From Paracoccaceae bacterium (GTDB taxonomy: Bacteria; Pseudomonadota; Alphaproteobacteria; Rhodobacterales; Rhodobacteraceae), in the NCBI GenBank assembly GCA_003535335.1, contig DOHJ01000025.1, forward strand, positions 1 to 19,318: a stretch of 19,318 nucleotides of DNA, written 5' to 3'. The notes below the pieces were generated by a model, which worked only from the letters and a program-made list of their open reading frames with translations, did no database searches and had not been told where the DNA came from. The position numbers were made by a program, and so were the translations under genes. Shown one piece after another: positions 1 through 8,422 of the stretch (positions are counted from its first letter, which is position 1; every line of letters starts with the position of its first letter).

Positions 1-23
1 ATTAACTTATTTCAACCCGGCTT

Positions 24-731
24 ATGCTTGCAAGTTTGGAGTTATTAAACGGTTTACAGTTCTTTACCTTTCTGGATCTAATCGCCGTAGCCATTCTGTG
101 GACCTCGTGGCTTTTGATCGGCTGGATCATTGAACACGCGGGTTCAAAACGGCCGTCAGTTTCGGTAATCATGTCCGATTACCGCCACGACTGGATGCTG
201 CAATTCATCAGCCGCGATCCCCGGGTTTTTGATGCCAGCATTTTAAGCAGCCTGCGCGAAGGCACCACATTTTTTGCTTCGACCTGCATGATCGCCATCG
301 GCGCGGGTCTGGCCTTGATTGGCAACACCGAAAGCCTGCTGGGCGTGGCCAAGGATCTATCGCTGGAGAACGCGCCTGCCATTGTCTGGGATATAAAAAT
401 CCTGCTGGTTTTGTTGTTTTTAACCAATGCATTTCTAAAATTCGTCTGGTCGCACCGGTTGTTTGGCTATTGCGCGGTGATGATGGCCTCGGTTCCAAAT
501 GAGCAAACTGATCCGGCCTGCCTGCCCCGCGCCCGCAAGGCCGCAGAAATCAACATCACCGCAGCGCGCAGTTTTAACCGTGGCTTGCGCTCGGTTTATT
601 TTTCGCTCGGGGCGCTGGCTTGGCTGGTTGGTCCTTTGCCGCTAATGGCTGCCACGCTACTGACTGTTTTAACCCTGTGGCGACGCGAATTTGCTTCGCA
701 TTCACGCTTGGTTTTGTTGCAATCGGATTAA
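24..731 (+). CDS. DUF599 family integral membrane protein
   Basis: A 235-residue inner-membrane protein that I recognise as the DUF599 family, whose function is unknown. Hydrophobic segments lie at about residues 15-37, 80-100, 122-144 and 191-220; the last could be one long or two short helices. A loop at 40-80 holds the sequence SDYRHDWM, and its length and helix pattern fit the family. The ATG at 24 has no obvious Shine-Dalgarno sequence in front of it, and only 23 bases of upstream sequence are available, so the start could be slightly different. It is followed by 70 bases and then a small secreted protein on the same strand. Nothing in the context suggests a substrate. Family assignment is from recalled similarity; any functional statement would be guesswork. 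Confidence 0.8.
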   Translation: MLASLELLNGLQFFTFLDLIAVAILWTSWLLIGWIIEHAGSKRPSVSVIMSDYRHDWMLQFISRDPRVFDASILSSLREGTTFFASTCMIAIGAGLALIGNTESLLGVAKDLSLENAPAIVWDIKILLVLLFLTNAFLKFVWSHRLFGYCAVMMASVPNEQTDPACLPRARKAAEINITAARSFNRGLRSVYFSLGALAWLVGPLPLMAATLLTVLTLWRREFASHSRLVLLQSD

Positions 732-801
732 TCACAGCATCGTGAAACGACATTTGCAAACTATCCTGACATGGTACCGGCAACCCAAAAGGAACCCGAT
801 T

Positions 802-1155
802 ATGAAAATCCTGCTACTTCCCCTGCTATTGCTGGGCACACCCGTTTTTGCCGCCGATCCCGTGATTAAATCGGTAACGGCACAAAAATCCGGCAGCAAC
901 TGGAGCTTTTCTGTCAGCCTGAAGCACCCCGACACCGGCTGGGATCACTATGCAGATGGCTGGGAGGTTCTGGACGCAGACGGCAAGCGGTTGGGATACC
1001 GCCAGTTGATGCACCCCCACGTTAACGAGCAGCCCTTCACCCGATCCTTAAGCGGGGTAAGCATCCCGCCCGATACCGACAAAGTATTTATCCGGGCGCA
1101 TTGTCTGGTCGATGGCTGGGGTAAACAGCTGTTTGAAGTTGATTTAAAGCGCTAA
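802..1155 (+). CDS. Small secreted protein, tandem paralogue copy A
   Basis: A 117-residue exported protein of unknown function. The ATG at 802 is chosen because AAAAGGA lies about 8 bases upstream and because it opens a clean signal peptide (MKILLLPLLLLGTPVFA, likely cleaved before ADP). A longer frame starting at 691 overlaps the preceding gene and adds a non-hydrophobic leader, so it is not used. The mature part is about 100 residues and carries the blocks HPDTGWDHYADGW, HPHVNEQPF and VDGWG plus a single cysteine. It aligns without gaps to the next gene, with 55 of 100 positions identical by hand count. Alternating hydrophobic residues suggest a beta-sandwich, which is inference. I cannot name the family; similar short secreted proteins occur in other Rhodobacterales as hypothetical proteins (recollection). 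Confidence 0.8.
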   Translation: MKILLLPLLLLGTPVFAADPVIKSVTAQKSGSNWSFSVSLKHPDTGWDHYADGWEVLDADGKRLGYRQLMHPHVNEQPFTRSLSGVSIPPDTDKVFIRAHCLVDGWGKQLFEVDLKR

Positions 1156-1185
1156 AGCCAATTTACCCCGCGAATTTTCGTCGCA

Positions 1186-1216
1186 TTGCAAATCGGTTTT
1201 ATGACGTGAATATATC
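1186..1216 (+). promoter_or_regulatory. Candidate promoter for secreted paralogue B
   Basis: TTGCAA at 1186-1191 resembles a -35 element. An AT-rich stretch at 1209-1216 (AATATATC) offers a -10-like hexamer at 17-19 bases spacing. It lies 30-60 bases upstream of the ATG at 1246. A second -10-like hexamer, TATGAT at 1218-1223, lacks a matching -35. The call rests on pattern alone, and read-through from copy A is equally possible. Confidence 0.25.
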
Positions 1217-1245
1217 GTATGATATTTTCAAAGAAAGAAACCGAA

Positions 1246-1605
1246 ATGAAAAAACTGATCCTGCCCGCAATATTTCTGGCGACGACCGCATTTGCCGATG
1301 ATCCGGAAATTGTCGTGGCCACCGCCGGTGAATTTGCCAATACCTGGATTTTCTCGGTCGATCAGACACATCCCGATACCGGCTGGGATCATTATGCCTA
1401 TGGGTGGCGCATTGAAACGCAAGACGGCACCGTGCTTGGCCAGCGCCTGACCCCGCATCCGCATGTGCATGAGCAACCCATCAGCCGTTCCCTGCATAAT
1501 GTCAGAATACCGGATGATGTGGACAGCGTGTTCATCCGCTCCAAATGTTCGGTTGATGGCTGGGGCGAAAAACGGTTTGAACTTAAACTGGAACGGGACA
1601 AATAA
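1246..1605 (+). CDS. Small secreted protein, tandem paralogue copy B
   Basis: A 119-residue exported protein and the second member of the tandem pair. The ATG at 1246 opens a signal peptide (MKKLILPAIFLATTAFA, likely cleaved before DDP). An upstream in-frame ATG at 1219 would add MIFSKKETE in front of it, which is less likely. The upstream A/G-rich stretch is only a weak ribosome-binding site. The mature part keeps the same blocks as copy A (HPDTGWDHYA, HPHVHEQP, FIR then C, VDGWG), with no insertion or deletion over 100 residues and two extra residues at the end. The gene ends two bases from the stop of the convergent membrane-protein gene, leaving no room for a terminator between them. Function unknown. 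Confidence 0.82.
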   Translation: MKKLILPAIFLATTAFADDPEIVVATAGEFANTWIFSVDQTHPDTGWDHYAYGWRIETQDGTVLGQRLTPHPHVHEQPISRSLHNVRIPDDVDSVFIRSKCSVDGWGEKRFELKLERDK

Positions 1606-1607
1606 GC

Positions 1608-3683
1608 CTATCTGCGACCTTCACGCAGCCATGCGCCAATTGTCAGCAGGGCAACCAATAGCAGGGTAAGCCATGCGGGCAGCAGTGGCATAATCGTAAC
1701 CTCCGCTGTCAAATAAGCCTCGCGCGGGGTGATCCCCAGCCAGCCGCGACCAGCCGCAGCACGGCCCGAACGCACGTTGCGCACCGCTGGCAAACCGTCT
1801 TCTATCGCAAAGATACCGCCGCGCATTTTCTCGACCACCGGCAGCAGTTTAGCACCCGTCGCAATGGTCTGCTCAAATTCACGCGGGGCAGATGGCCCCA
1901 GCGCAATCACCGCTTCTTTTTCAGCATCCTTCAAGCGGTAAAGCCCAATTTCAGGCCCCTCGAATTCTGCCTCGTAACGTCCCGGCGAAACCTGTTTTAA
2001 CGGCAGCGTCACAACCCTGCCATCCGGCGCAGTGATTTCCACATCGCTTACCGATTCGCCCAAACTGCGGCGGATAATTTTCATCCTTTGCCCCTGCGCC
2101 TGCGCCCACAGCGCTTCTTCCTCAAGATCAGGTTCCTGCATCATCCAATGGGCCAAACGGCGCAGCAGTTCCAACTGCGGCCCACCACCTTCAAAACCCC
2201 GATCCCACAGCCATGACTGATCCGAGGCCAGCAACGCCACCCGCCCCTCGCCAACCCGGTCCAGCACCAGCAGGGGCCGGCCCTCAATCCCCGTCATCAC
2301 CGTATTGCCGGACAATTCCTGCACCTCGATCTGGCGCATCCAGCGACCCCAGCCGGGGCCTTCTTTGCCGTCCTCGGCGGCAGGCGCAAATCGCTCCAGA
2401 CCTTCAGTTACCGGATGGCGTTGGCCGATGTCGGAAATCAGTGGCAAAAACCCCTGTTCCAACACCCGCGCAGTCGGGGTGGCGGGCAAAATATCGGCCA
2501 GTGCGGAATGATAAATGCTGTCGGCCGAGGCAAAATCAGGCCCCGCCGCCACCATCACCGCACCGCCCCGTTCCACGTAATCACGCACGCTGTCCAGATA
2601 AACACCGGGCAAAATTCCGCGTCTTTTGTAACGGTCAAAAATGATCAAATCAAAGCTGTCGATCTTGTCGATAAACAGTTCGCGCACCGGAAATGCAATC
2701 AGCGACAGTTCGGAAACCGGCACCCCGTCCTGTTTTCCGGGCGGGCGCAAAATTGTAAAATGCACCAGATCAACCGCGCTGTCGGATTTCAACAAATTGC
2801 GCCAGGTGCGTTCACCGGGATGTGGTTCGCCCGACACCAGCAGCACCCGAAGCCGGTCGCGCACCCCGTTGATCTGGATCACCGCCAGATTGTTGCGGTT
2901 GGTCAGCTCGCCTTCGGCTTCTGGCAGGGTGAACTGGATAACATTCATGCCGCCATGGGTCAGGGTGATGGGCAATTCCAGATCCTTGCCAATCGGCACT
3001 TGGTAGCTCTGGGCAGGTTCGCCATCAATCGCGATTTTCAGCTCGGTTCGCGGTCCTTGACCGGCCGGAACCATACCTTCGTCGTCAATCCGCAAGGTCA
3101 GGATGATTTCCTCGTTCAAAATGGCAAAACCGGGGGCATCTTTAACACTCAGGCGACGATCCCAATCGGTTTTGTGACCCGTCAGCAGCGTGTGAACCGG
3201 CATCTCAAGCGACGGGGCCAGATCAACATCGTGCAACTGGCCATCGGTCAACAGCACCACACCGGCAAGACGTGATCGCGCGATGTCGGCCAACGCCTCG
3301 GCAACCGCGCCCATTAACAAAGTACCGCGATCACCGGCTGCATCCGCAAGCGTACCAATACGCAATTCGGTATTTTTACGCGCCTCGATTTGTTTGCGGA
3401 AATTTTCCAAAGCACGGGCCGTTTGCGCTTCGCGGTCGCTGATTTTCTGGCTGGCACTTTGATCCACCACCAGCAGCACAATATCGCTTAATGCCTCGCG
3501 GTCTTCTTGCTGAAAGGCCGGATTGGCCAAAGCCGCCAACAGCACCAACGCCGCCAGCCCGCGCAAAACCCAGCCCGCCAGTTTGCGCCAGATCGCAAAG
3601 ATGATAAATCCGCCAATCACGCCAGCCAGCACCGCCAGTACCGGCCACGGAATAATCGGGGAAAACAGGATTGATCCGCTCAT
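1608..3683 (-). CDS. Membrane protein with vWA-like and glutamine-amidotransferase-like domains
   Basis: A 691-residue inner-membrane protein of the uncharacterised 'glutamine amidotransferase-like membrane protein' group. Two hydrophobic segments open the protein (about 9-31 and 36-55). A vWA-like region follows, with DQSAS at 74-78, which fits the DxSxS MIDAS motif, and TDG at 146-148. A class I GATase-like fold spans about 278-400 (RVLLVSGEPHPGERTW; RDYVERGGAVMVAAGPDF). One hydrophobic helix lies close to the C terminus. No GATase catalytic Cys-His pair is visible, so amidase activity is unlikely. The ATG at 3683 follows the upstream stop by one base and has GGGGGAA as a plausible ribosome-binding site; a longer frame from 3719 would overlap the DUF4159 gene and is not used. 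It is the last gene of the moxR operon. Role inferred: a periplasm- or membrane-facing partner of the MoxR system. Confidence 0.82.
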   Translation of the reverse strand: MSGSILFSPIIPWPVLAVLAGVIGGFIIFAIWRKLAGWVLRGLAALVLLAALANPAFQQEDREALSDIVLLVVDQSASQKISDREAQTARALENFRKQIEARKNTELRIGTLADAAGDRGTLLMGAVAEALADIARSRLAGVVLLTDGQLHDVDLAPSLEMPVHTLLTGHKTDWDRRLSVKDAPGFAILNEEIILTLRIDDEGMVPAGQGPRTELKIAIDGEPAQSYQVPIGKDLELPITLTHGGMNVIQFTLPEAEGELTNRNNLAVIQINGVRDRLRVLLVSGEPHPGERTWRNLLKSDSAVDLVHFTILRPPGKQDGVPVSELSLIAFPVRELFIDKIDSFDLIIFDRYKRRGILPGVYLDSVRDYVERGGAVMVAAGPDFASADSIYHSALADILPATPTARVLEQGFLPLISDIGQRHPVTEGLERFAPAAEDGKEGPGWGRWMRQIEVQELSGNTVMTGIEGRPLLVLDRVGEGRVALLASDQSWLWDRGFEGGGPQLELLRRLAHWMMQEPDLEEEALWAQAQGQRMKIIRRSLGESVSDVEITAPDGRVVTLPLKQVSPGRYEAEFEGPEIGLYRLKDAEKEAVIALGPSAPREFEQTIATGAKLLPVVEKMRGGIFAIEDGLPAVRNVRSGRAAAGRGWLGITPREAYLTAEVTIMPLLPAWLTLLLVALLTIGAWLREGRR

Positions 3684-3684
3684 C

Positions 3685-6459
3685 TCATTCCCCCAGCCGT
3701 TCCAGCAAGGCCGGCACATGCACCTGATCCGATTTATAATTACCGGTCAGCACATGCATCATCAGGTTAACGCCAAACCGGTACGCCATTTCACGTTGGC
3801 GTATGCCGCTGTAGCCGCGCCCGACCTGCGCCATATAATTGCCCTGCGCATCCACCGCCCAGGCCGCAGCCCAGTCATTGCCGCCGATGATCACCGGCGT
3901 CACACCGTCGTTCAGGTTGCGAAACGGCATGCCTTCGGCCTGCTCGGCATCCACAGGTGCGGCCTCGACCCAGATCGCGCGGCCCTGATGACGACCGGGA
4001 AAATTTTGCAGCAGATAAAAACTGCGGGTCAAAACATGGTCTTTTGGCAATGGTTCCAGCGGCGGAATATCCAGACCCAGCGCCAGCTTTTGCAATTTGC
4101 GCGCCTCGGGTGTGGTGCCGGTGCCATATCCGGCAATATCACCGTCGCGAGTGTCAAACATGATCATGCCGCCACCGCGCAAATACCGGTTCAATTTCGC
4201 ATAGGCCTCTTTTGAAGGCACCGGCTGACTGGCGACAATCGGCCAGTACAGGAACGGGAAAAACGCCAGCTCGTCAGTTTCCAGATTGATGGCAACCGGA
4301 TTGGCAGGCTCAATCGTGCTGCGCCGGTATAAAACATCCGAAAGCCCCGTCAGGCCAGCATGCGCCATTTCATCCACGCGGTCATCGCCGGTGATAACAT
4401 GGGCCAAAACCACTTCGGCCGTGGCATTTATGGCAAAATCGTCGCTGGTATCTTGCGCCAGTACAGGATCGGCCAGCGAAACCGCGACCAAGGCTAAAAC
4501 CGTTGCAATGCCTGTGCTACGTGGCCCCGTCAGACGGCCGGACAACCAAAGCGAGGCCACAATATCCAGCATTAGCAAAGCCAAAGCGGCCACTAAAAAC
4601 GCACCCTTCAGCAGTGTTTCATCCGCCACACTCAGCCCCTCGACACGGATCCGCGCGGGCCACGTGGCTGTTGCCAATTCTGCCTCGGCCGCCAACGCAT
4701 TCACCGCAACCCGACGTTCATTGCTCGCGTAAACTCCGGGCGGCATTTTCGCGCTGACCACAGCCGCAGCCAATTCCTGACCCGCAACACCGGCCATCGC
4801 GCCCGCATCGGCCAATTGGCCAAACCCATCCAGCAGGCGCACCGGTGTCCATGTGCTTTGGCCCAGTTCTTCGGCGCTCAAGGTGCCCGGAGCTGATGAA
4901 ACCGCCAGTCGCTCCAGCATTTGCACAAACAGCCCCGACAAAGGCAAACTGGACCATTGGGCGTTGGCAGTGACATGAAACAACACCACTTGGCCAGCGC
5001 CCATTTGTTTACGCGTCACCAGCGGCGTGCCGTCGGCAAGCGAGGCAATCACCCGCGTGGCCAATTGCGGATCGGGTTGGGCAACCACCTGTGATGTGAC
5101 GTTCACATCGGCCGGAATTTCTAACCCGAAAAAGGGTGAATCCTGCTTAAACGGCTGTAGCGATTTTGGCGCGCCCCAGCTTAGCGCACCACCAACCGTG
5201 CGCCCACCAGAGCGCAAACGAACCGGCATCAGCTCGTCTTCGGCCCCGCGGCTAAGATCGCTTGCCGCCATGCGGATACCGGCAAAACGCAGCAGCAAAC
5301 CACCGTTTTCAACCCATGTTATCAAACCGTCGGTTTGACCCACAGTCAGCTTGGCCACATCGGCCAACACGATCACATCGGGGTTGGCGGGCAGCACATC
5401 TTCCAGCCCGCCCTTGATTAAATCCGCCGTCGGTTCCAGCGCCTGTTTCAGATAATGTAGCGGTGATAATAATTGCAGCCCCTCGCGCCCGTCATTGGGT
5501 GCAATCAAGGCCACCTCGCGGCGGCGCAAACCATCGTCGGCCAGCGTGACAGCGCCGGCGGAATGGATGCCCTGAATGCTAAATCTCGAAATCCGGTTGC
5601 GCAATTCGGGCGGCAGGCTCAGGCTGGTTTCAACCTGCATTTCGCCCGCTTTGAATTGCGCGTCAACCCGCGCCAGCTCGCGCTCGATACCCGCAGGATC
5701 CAGACCAATTGCGGTGATTGTGATCGCGGAATCGTTAACAGATGCACTGCGAACGGCCGTAATTTGCAAAGCACCGTCCTTGATCGTCACCGGTTTTAGC
5801 CCCAGCACTGCGCGCGGGCTTTGCATGATTGTAACCTTGCCTTTTTCTTCAAATTTTGCCAGCAGATCCGCACGGGTTTCACGGGCCAAACCATCGGACA
5901 ACCAGTAGGTATCAAACCTGTTTTCACCAAGATTGGCGCGCCATTCATTCAGGGCCGCCGCATCGGGCAACCACGCCTTTGGCTGCAGGCCCGCAAGTCG
6001 GGTTTGCCAGACATCTGCGGATAAAAACTGCGGCTGATCCGTCGGTAAATCGCTTAAAACCGCAACGGAAACCACGCGTCCGTTGCGTGACGCCTGATCC
6101 AACAGCCCCGAAATTCGTTCCTGGCGTTTGGCCCAATTATGCGCATCCGCCCAAGTGCCATCGGCCACAATCAGCAACGGCGCGCTGCCTGTGTCAGGGT
6201 CTTGCGGGTTCAAAACCGGACCGGAAAAACCGATAATCGCAGCGGCCAGCGCCAACATGCGCAGCAGCAGCAGCCACCACGGGGTTTTATCGGCGTGCAC
6301 CTCGTCATCGGTTAGCCCCAGCAACAAGGCCACCCCGGGAAAGCGGCGCCGGATCGGTGCGGGCGGAACTGCACGCAGCAGCAGCCACAGGATCGGCAGC
6401 GCGATTAAACCCGGCAGCAACCAAGGCGTGGTGAAACCTATGGGGCCAAGGGCAAACAT
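3685..6459 (-). CDS. BatA-N-terminal / DUF4159 membrane protein
   Basis: A 924-residue membrane protein. The N terminus matches the BatA (aerotolerance regulator) N-terminal signature, with helices at about 12-30 and 60-80. A vWA-like region begins at 94 (PLLIVADGTWAD). The position where MIDAS DxSxS should sit reads DGTWA, so metal binding is probably lost. The long middle portion includes a GATase-like stretch (about 350-400, VIVLADV then WVENGGLLLRFAG). Two helices at about 620-672 precede the DUF4159 domain, residues 675-924, which contains RYLRGGGMIMFDTRDGD. The start ATG at 6459 shares one base with the stop of the DUF58 gene (TGATG), pointing to translational coupling. In other bacteria DUF4159 and BatA-like proteins sit beside moxR and DUF58 genes. 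The molecular role is not known. Confidence 0.87.
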   Translation of the reverse strand: MFALGPIGFTTPWLLPGLIALPILWLLLRAVPPAPIRRRFPGVALLLGLTDDEVHADKTPWWLLLLRMLALAAAIIGFSGPVLNPQDPDTGSAPLLIVADGTWADAHNWAKRQERISGLLDQASRNGRVVSVAVLSDLPTDQPQFLSADVWQTRLAGLQPKAWLPDAAALNEWRANLGENRFDTYWLSDGLARETRADLLAKFEEKGKVTIMQSPRAVLGLKPVTIKDGALQITAVRSASVNDSAITITAIGLDPAGIERELARVDAQFKAGEMQVETSLSLPPELRNRISRFSIQGIHSAGAVTLADDGLRRREVALIAPNDGREGLQLLSPLHYLKQALEPTADLIKGGLEDVLPANPDVIVLADVAKLTVGQTDGLITWVENGGLLLRFAGIRMAASDLSRGAEDELMPVRLRSGGRTVGGALSWGAPKSLQPFKQDSPFFGLEIPADVNVTSQVVAQPDPQLATRVIASLADGTPLVTRKQMGAGQVVLFHVTANAQWSSLPLSGLFVQMLERLAVSSAPGTLSAEELGQSTWTPVRLLDGFGQLADAGAMAGVAGQELAAAVVSAKMPPGVYASNERRVAVNALAAEAELATATWPARIRVEGLSVADETLLKGAFLVAALALLMLDIVASLWLSGRLTGPRSTGIATVLALVAVSLADPVLAQDTSDDFAINATAEVVLAHVITGDDRVDEMAHAGLTGLSDVLYRRSTIEPANPVAINLETDELAFFPFLYWPIVASQPVPSKEAYAKLNRYLRGGGMIMFDTRDGDIAGYGTGTTPEARKLQKLALGLDIPPLEPLPKDHVLTRSFYLLQNFPGRHQGRAIWVEAAPVDAEQAEGMPFRNLNDGVTPVIIGGNDWAAAWAVDAQGNYMAQVGRGYSGIRQREMAYRFGVNLMMHVLTGNYKSDQVHVPALLERLGE

Positions 6460-7346
6460 CAGCGGCGGCGCTCCAGTGCGTGATAAAGCCAGGTTAGGGC
6501 AAGACGTGGTGCTGCATCGGTGTGATGGCAGAAATATTGCCAGCCGGTGAGATGGGCCAAATCGGCCAGTGCTGCTTTTCGCCCGGCCAGCCGTTGCAAA
6601 TAGCGATCCCGCAAATCACCGGCTTTCAGGGTTTCATGGCGCAATGTTCCGGCCATGCTTTCAAAAACAGTGCGCCCGTTAAAGGGAAACGCCTCTTCTT
6701 GCGGATCCAGAATTTGCAGCAACGCGCCTTTGACCCCACGATCAGCCGCATCTGTCAGCGCCTTTTGCACGCCGGCAAAATCGCCCATAAAATCCGAAAT
6801 GAAAACCGCGCGAGTGTCTGCGCGCATGCCATGGCTATCGGGGCTGCCAAAATCGTTCGTGTCGGAATTATCCGATAATTCCTGCGCCAAACGCAACAGT
6901 TGTGTCTGGCCTGCGCGTGGTGGATTGGCGCTGTTGCTCAGCCCAACCTTTTCACCACCGCGCAGCAGTAAAATTGAAATGGCCATCGCCAAAACGCGGG
7001 CGCAATCACCTTTGGTGCTTAAATTTTTGGACGAGGAAAACCCCATCGAGGCCGAGTTATCAACCCAGAGCAGCACCGATTGCGCCGCCTGCCATTCTTT
7101 TTGCCGGATAAAATGCAGATCCGAACGGCCTGATCTGCGCCAGTCAATTTGCCGCGCCTCATCGCCATCCACCGCCACGCGGTACTGCCAAAATTCATCC
7201 CCCGTGCCCGAATGACGCCGGCCGTGCTCGCCCAGTAAAATCATTGCCGCCAGCCGCTGCGCATCAGCCAGCAGCGGCGGCAATGCGCCCGCAAGCTCAG
7301 CCGAATTGCGCCGTAAAACAGTCGTGGGGGCGGCCGGGTTTGTCAC
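6459..7346 (-). CDS. DUF58 domain protein (MoxR partner, vWA-like)
   Basis: A 295-residue soluble protein of the DUF58 family, which accompanies MoxR ATPases. The family signature is visible at about residues 46-82: GTGDEFWQYRVAVDGDEARQ followed by IDWRRSGRSDL and an RQKE element. It is followed by the vWA-type motif DNSAS at 96-100. The start is GTG at 7346 and forms a GTGA four-base overlap with the moxR stop, so the two are very probably translated together. Length is normal for the short alphaproteobacterial form. There is no signal peptide and no convincing membrane helix, so it is likely cytoplasmic. Function beyond being a vWA-like partner of MoxR is not established. Confidence 0.9.
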   Translation of the reverse strand: MTNPAAPTTVLRRNSAELAGALPPLLADAQRLAAMILLGEHGRRHSGTGDEFWQYRVAVDGDEARQIDWRRSGRSDLHFIRQKEWQAAQSVLLWVDNSASMGFSSSKNLSTKGDCARVLAMAISILLLRGGEKVGLSNSANPPRAGQTQLLRLAQELSDNSDTNDFGSPDSHGMRADTRAVFISDFMGDFAGVQKALTDAADRGVKGALLQILDPQEEAFPFNGRTVFESMAGTLRHETLKAGDLRDRYLQRLAGRKAALADLAHLTGWQYFCHHTDAAPRLALTWLYHALERRR

Positions 7347-8350
7347 GCAGCGGCCTCGCGTTTCATCGATTTGGCCACCACGCTATCAATCAGGCTACCC
7401 AGTGTTTCACCGCGTGCTTTGGCGGCAAATGACAGGGCCATGCGGTGCATCAGAACCGGTCGCGCCATATCGGCTACGTCATCTATAGTCGGGACCAGAC
7501 GGCCATCCAGCAAGGCGGCGGCGCGCACCATCATCATCAAAGCCTGCGCCGCACGCGGGCCGGGACCCCAAGCCACATTTTGCTGCACCGCATCGCTTGC
7601 CAGCTCGTCATCAGGGCGACAGCTGCGCACCAGATCAAGGATCAGATCCAGCACAGCCTCGCCCACGGGCATCCGGCGCAGCAGGGTTTGGGCATCCAGC
7701 AATTCCCGAGCTGTGAAAACCTGTTTTACCCCGGTCTCTTCAATACCTGTGGTTGCCAGAATGATTTCTTTTTCGGTTTGCCGATCGGGATAATCCACAT
7801 CAATCTGCACCAAAAACCGGTCCAGCTGGGCTTCGGGCAGCGGATAAGTGCCTTCTTGCTCAATCGGGTTTTGCGTGGCCAAAACATGGAATGGCCGGCC
7901 CAGATCGCGTTCTTTACCGGCAATCGAAACCTGCTTTTCCTGCATCGCTTGCAGCAGCGCGGATTGGGTGCGCGGCGAGGCGCGGTTAATTTCATCGGCC
8001 AATAGCAACTGGCAAAAAATCGGCCCCTCGATAAACCGAAAACTGCGTTTGCCGTCTTGGCCTTCGTCCAGCACCTCGGAGCCTAAAATGTCGGCCGGCA
8101 TCAAATCGGGCGTGAACTGAATACGCGATCCATCCAGCCCCATCACAGTTGACAGCGCATCGACAAGGCGGGTTTTGCCAAGGCCGGGCAGCCCGATCAG
8201 CAATCCGTGACCACCGCACAACAGCGCGCTTAAGGTCAGGTCAACAACGCGGCTTTGCCCGATAAAGCGGCTTTTGATCGATGTTTTGGCTTTGGCAAGT
8301 TTTTCCCCAAGTGTCTCGATTTCGGCAACCAGATTTTCTGCTTTATCCAT
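7343..8350 (-). CDS. MoxR family AAA+ ATPase
   Basis: A 335-residue AAA+ ATPase of the MoxR family; these are thought to act as chaperones that activate or insert cofactors into vWA-containing partners. Visible motifs are Walker A GLPGLGKT (53-60), Walker B LLLADE (115-120), sensor 1 at LATQN (157-161), and the MoxR hallmark EGTYPLPEAQLDRFL (166-180). The C-terminal helical lid is present (RAAQALMMM and following). It is the first gene of a tight four-gene operon. The ATG at 8350 is preceded at 6 bases by a full AAGGAGG, the strongest ribosome-binding site in the window. The substrate cannot be read from the sequence; the neighbours with vWA-like domains are the obvious candidates. Confidence 0.95.
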   Translation of the reverse strand: MDKAENLVAEIETLGEKLAKAKTSIKSRFIGQSRVVDLTLSALLCGGHGLLIGLPGLGKTRLVDALSTVMGLDGSRIQFTPDLMPADILGSEVLDEGQDGKRSFRFIEGPIFCQLLLADEINRASPRTQSALLQAMQEKQVSIAGKERDLGRPFHVLATQNPIEQEGTYPLPEAQLDRFLVQIDVDYPDRQTEKEIILATTGIEETGVKQVFTARELLDAQTLLRRMPVGEAVLDLILDLVRSCRPDDELASDAVQQNVAWGPGPRAAQALMMMVRAAALLDGRLVPTIDDVADMARPVLMHRMALSFAAKARGETLGSLIDSVVAKSMKREAAA

Positions 8351-8356
8351 GACAAT

Positions 8357-8363
8357 CCTCCTT
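8357..8363 (-). promoter_or_regulatory. Consensus ribosome-binding site of moxR
   Basis: On the minus strand this reads AAGGAGG, six bases before the ATG at 8350. It is a full anti-Shine-Dalgarno match and fixes the moxR start. The other genes of the operon have weak or no sites and overlap their neighbours, so this site probably drives initiation for the whole transcript. Confidence 0.8.
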
Positions 8364-8422
8364 AAACGCGGTTATAGCTTTATTTAACGGATAAATTGCA
8401 CAGGTTACAAACGGCAAACGCC

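Noticed and set aside
691..801. Longer start for secreted paralogue A
   Set aside because: It overlaps the DUF599 gene and would bury the signal peptide behind a charged leader; the ATG at 802 has a proper ribosome-binding site.
2415..3275. 286-codon open frame on the + strand
   Set aside because: It lies wholly inside the vWA/GATase-like gene on the opposite strand, and its translation is rich in Gln, His, Asn and Arg with no recognisable domain. It is a shadow frame.
3684..3719. Longer start for the 691-residue membrane protein
   Set aside because: It would overlap the DUF4159 gene and add a Cys/Trp-rich leader ahead of the first membrane helix; the ATG at 3683 directly after the stop is the normal coupled arrangement.
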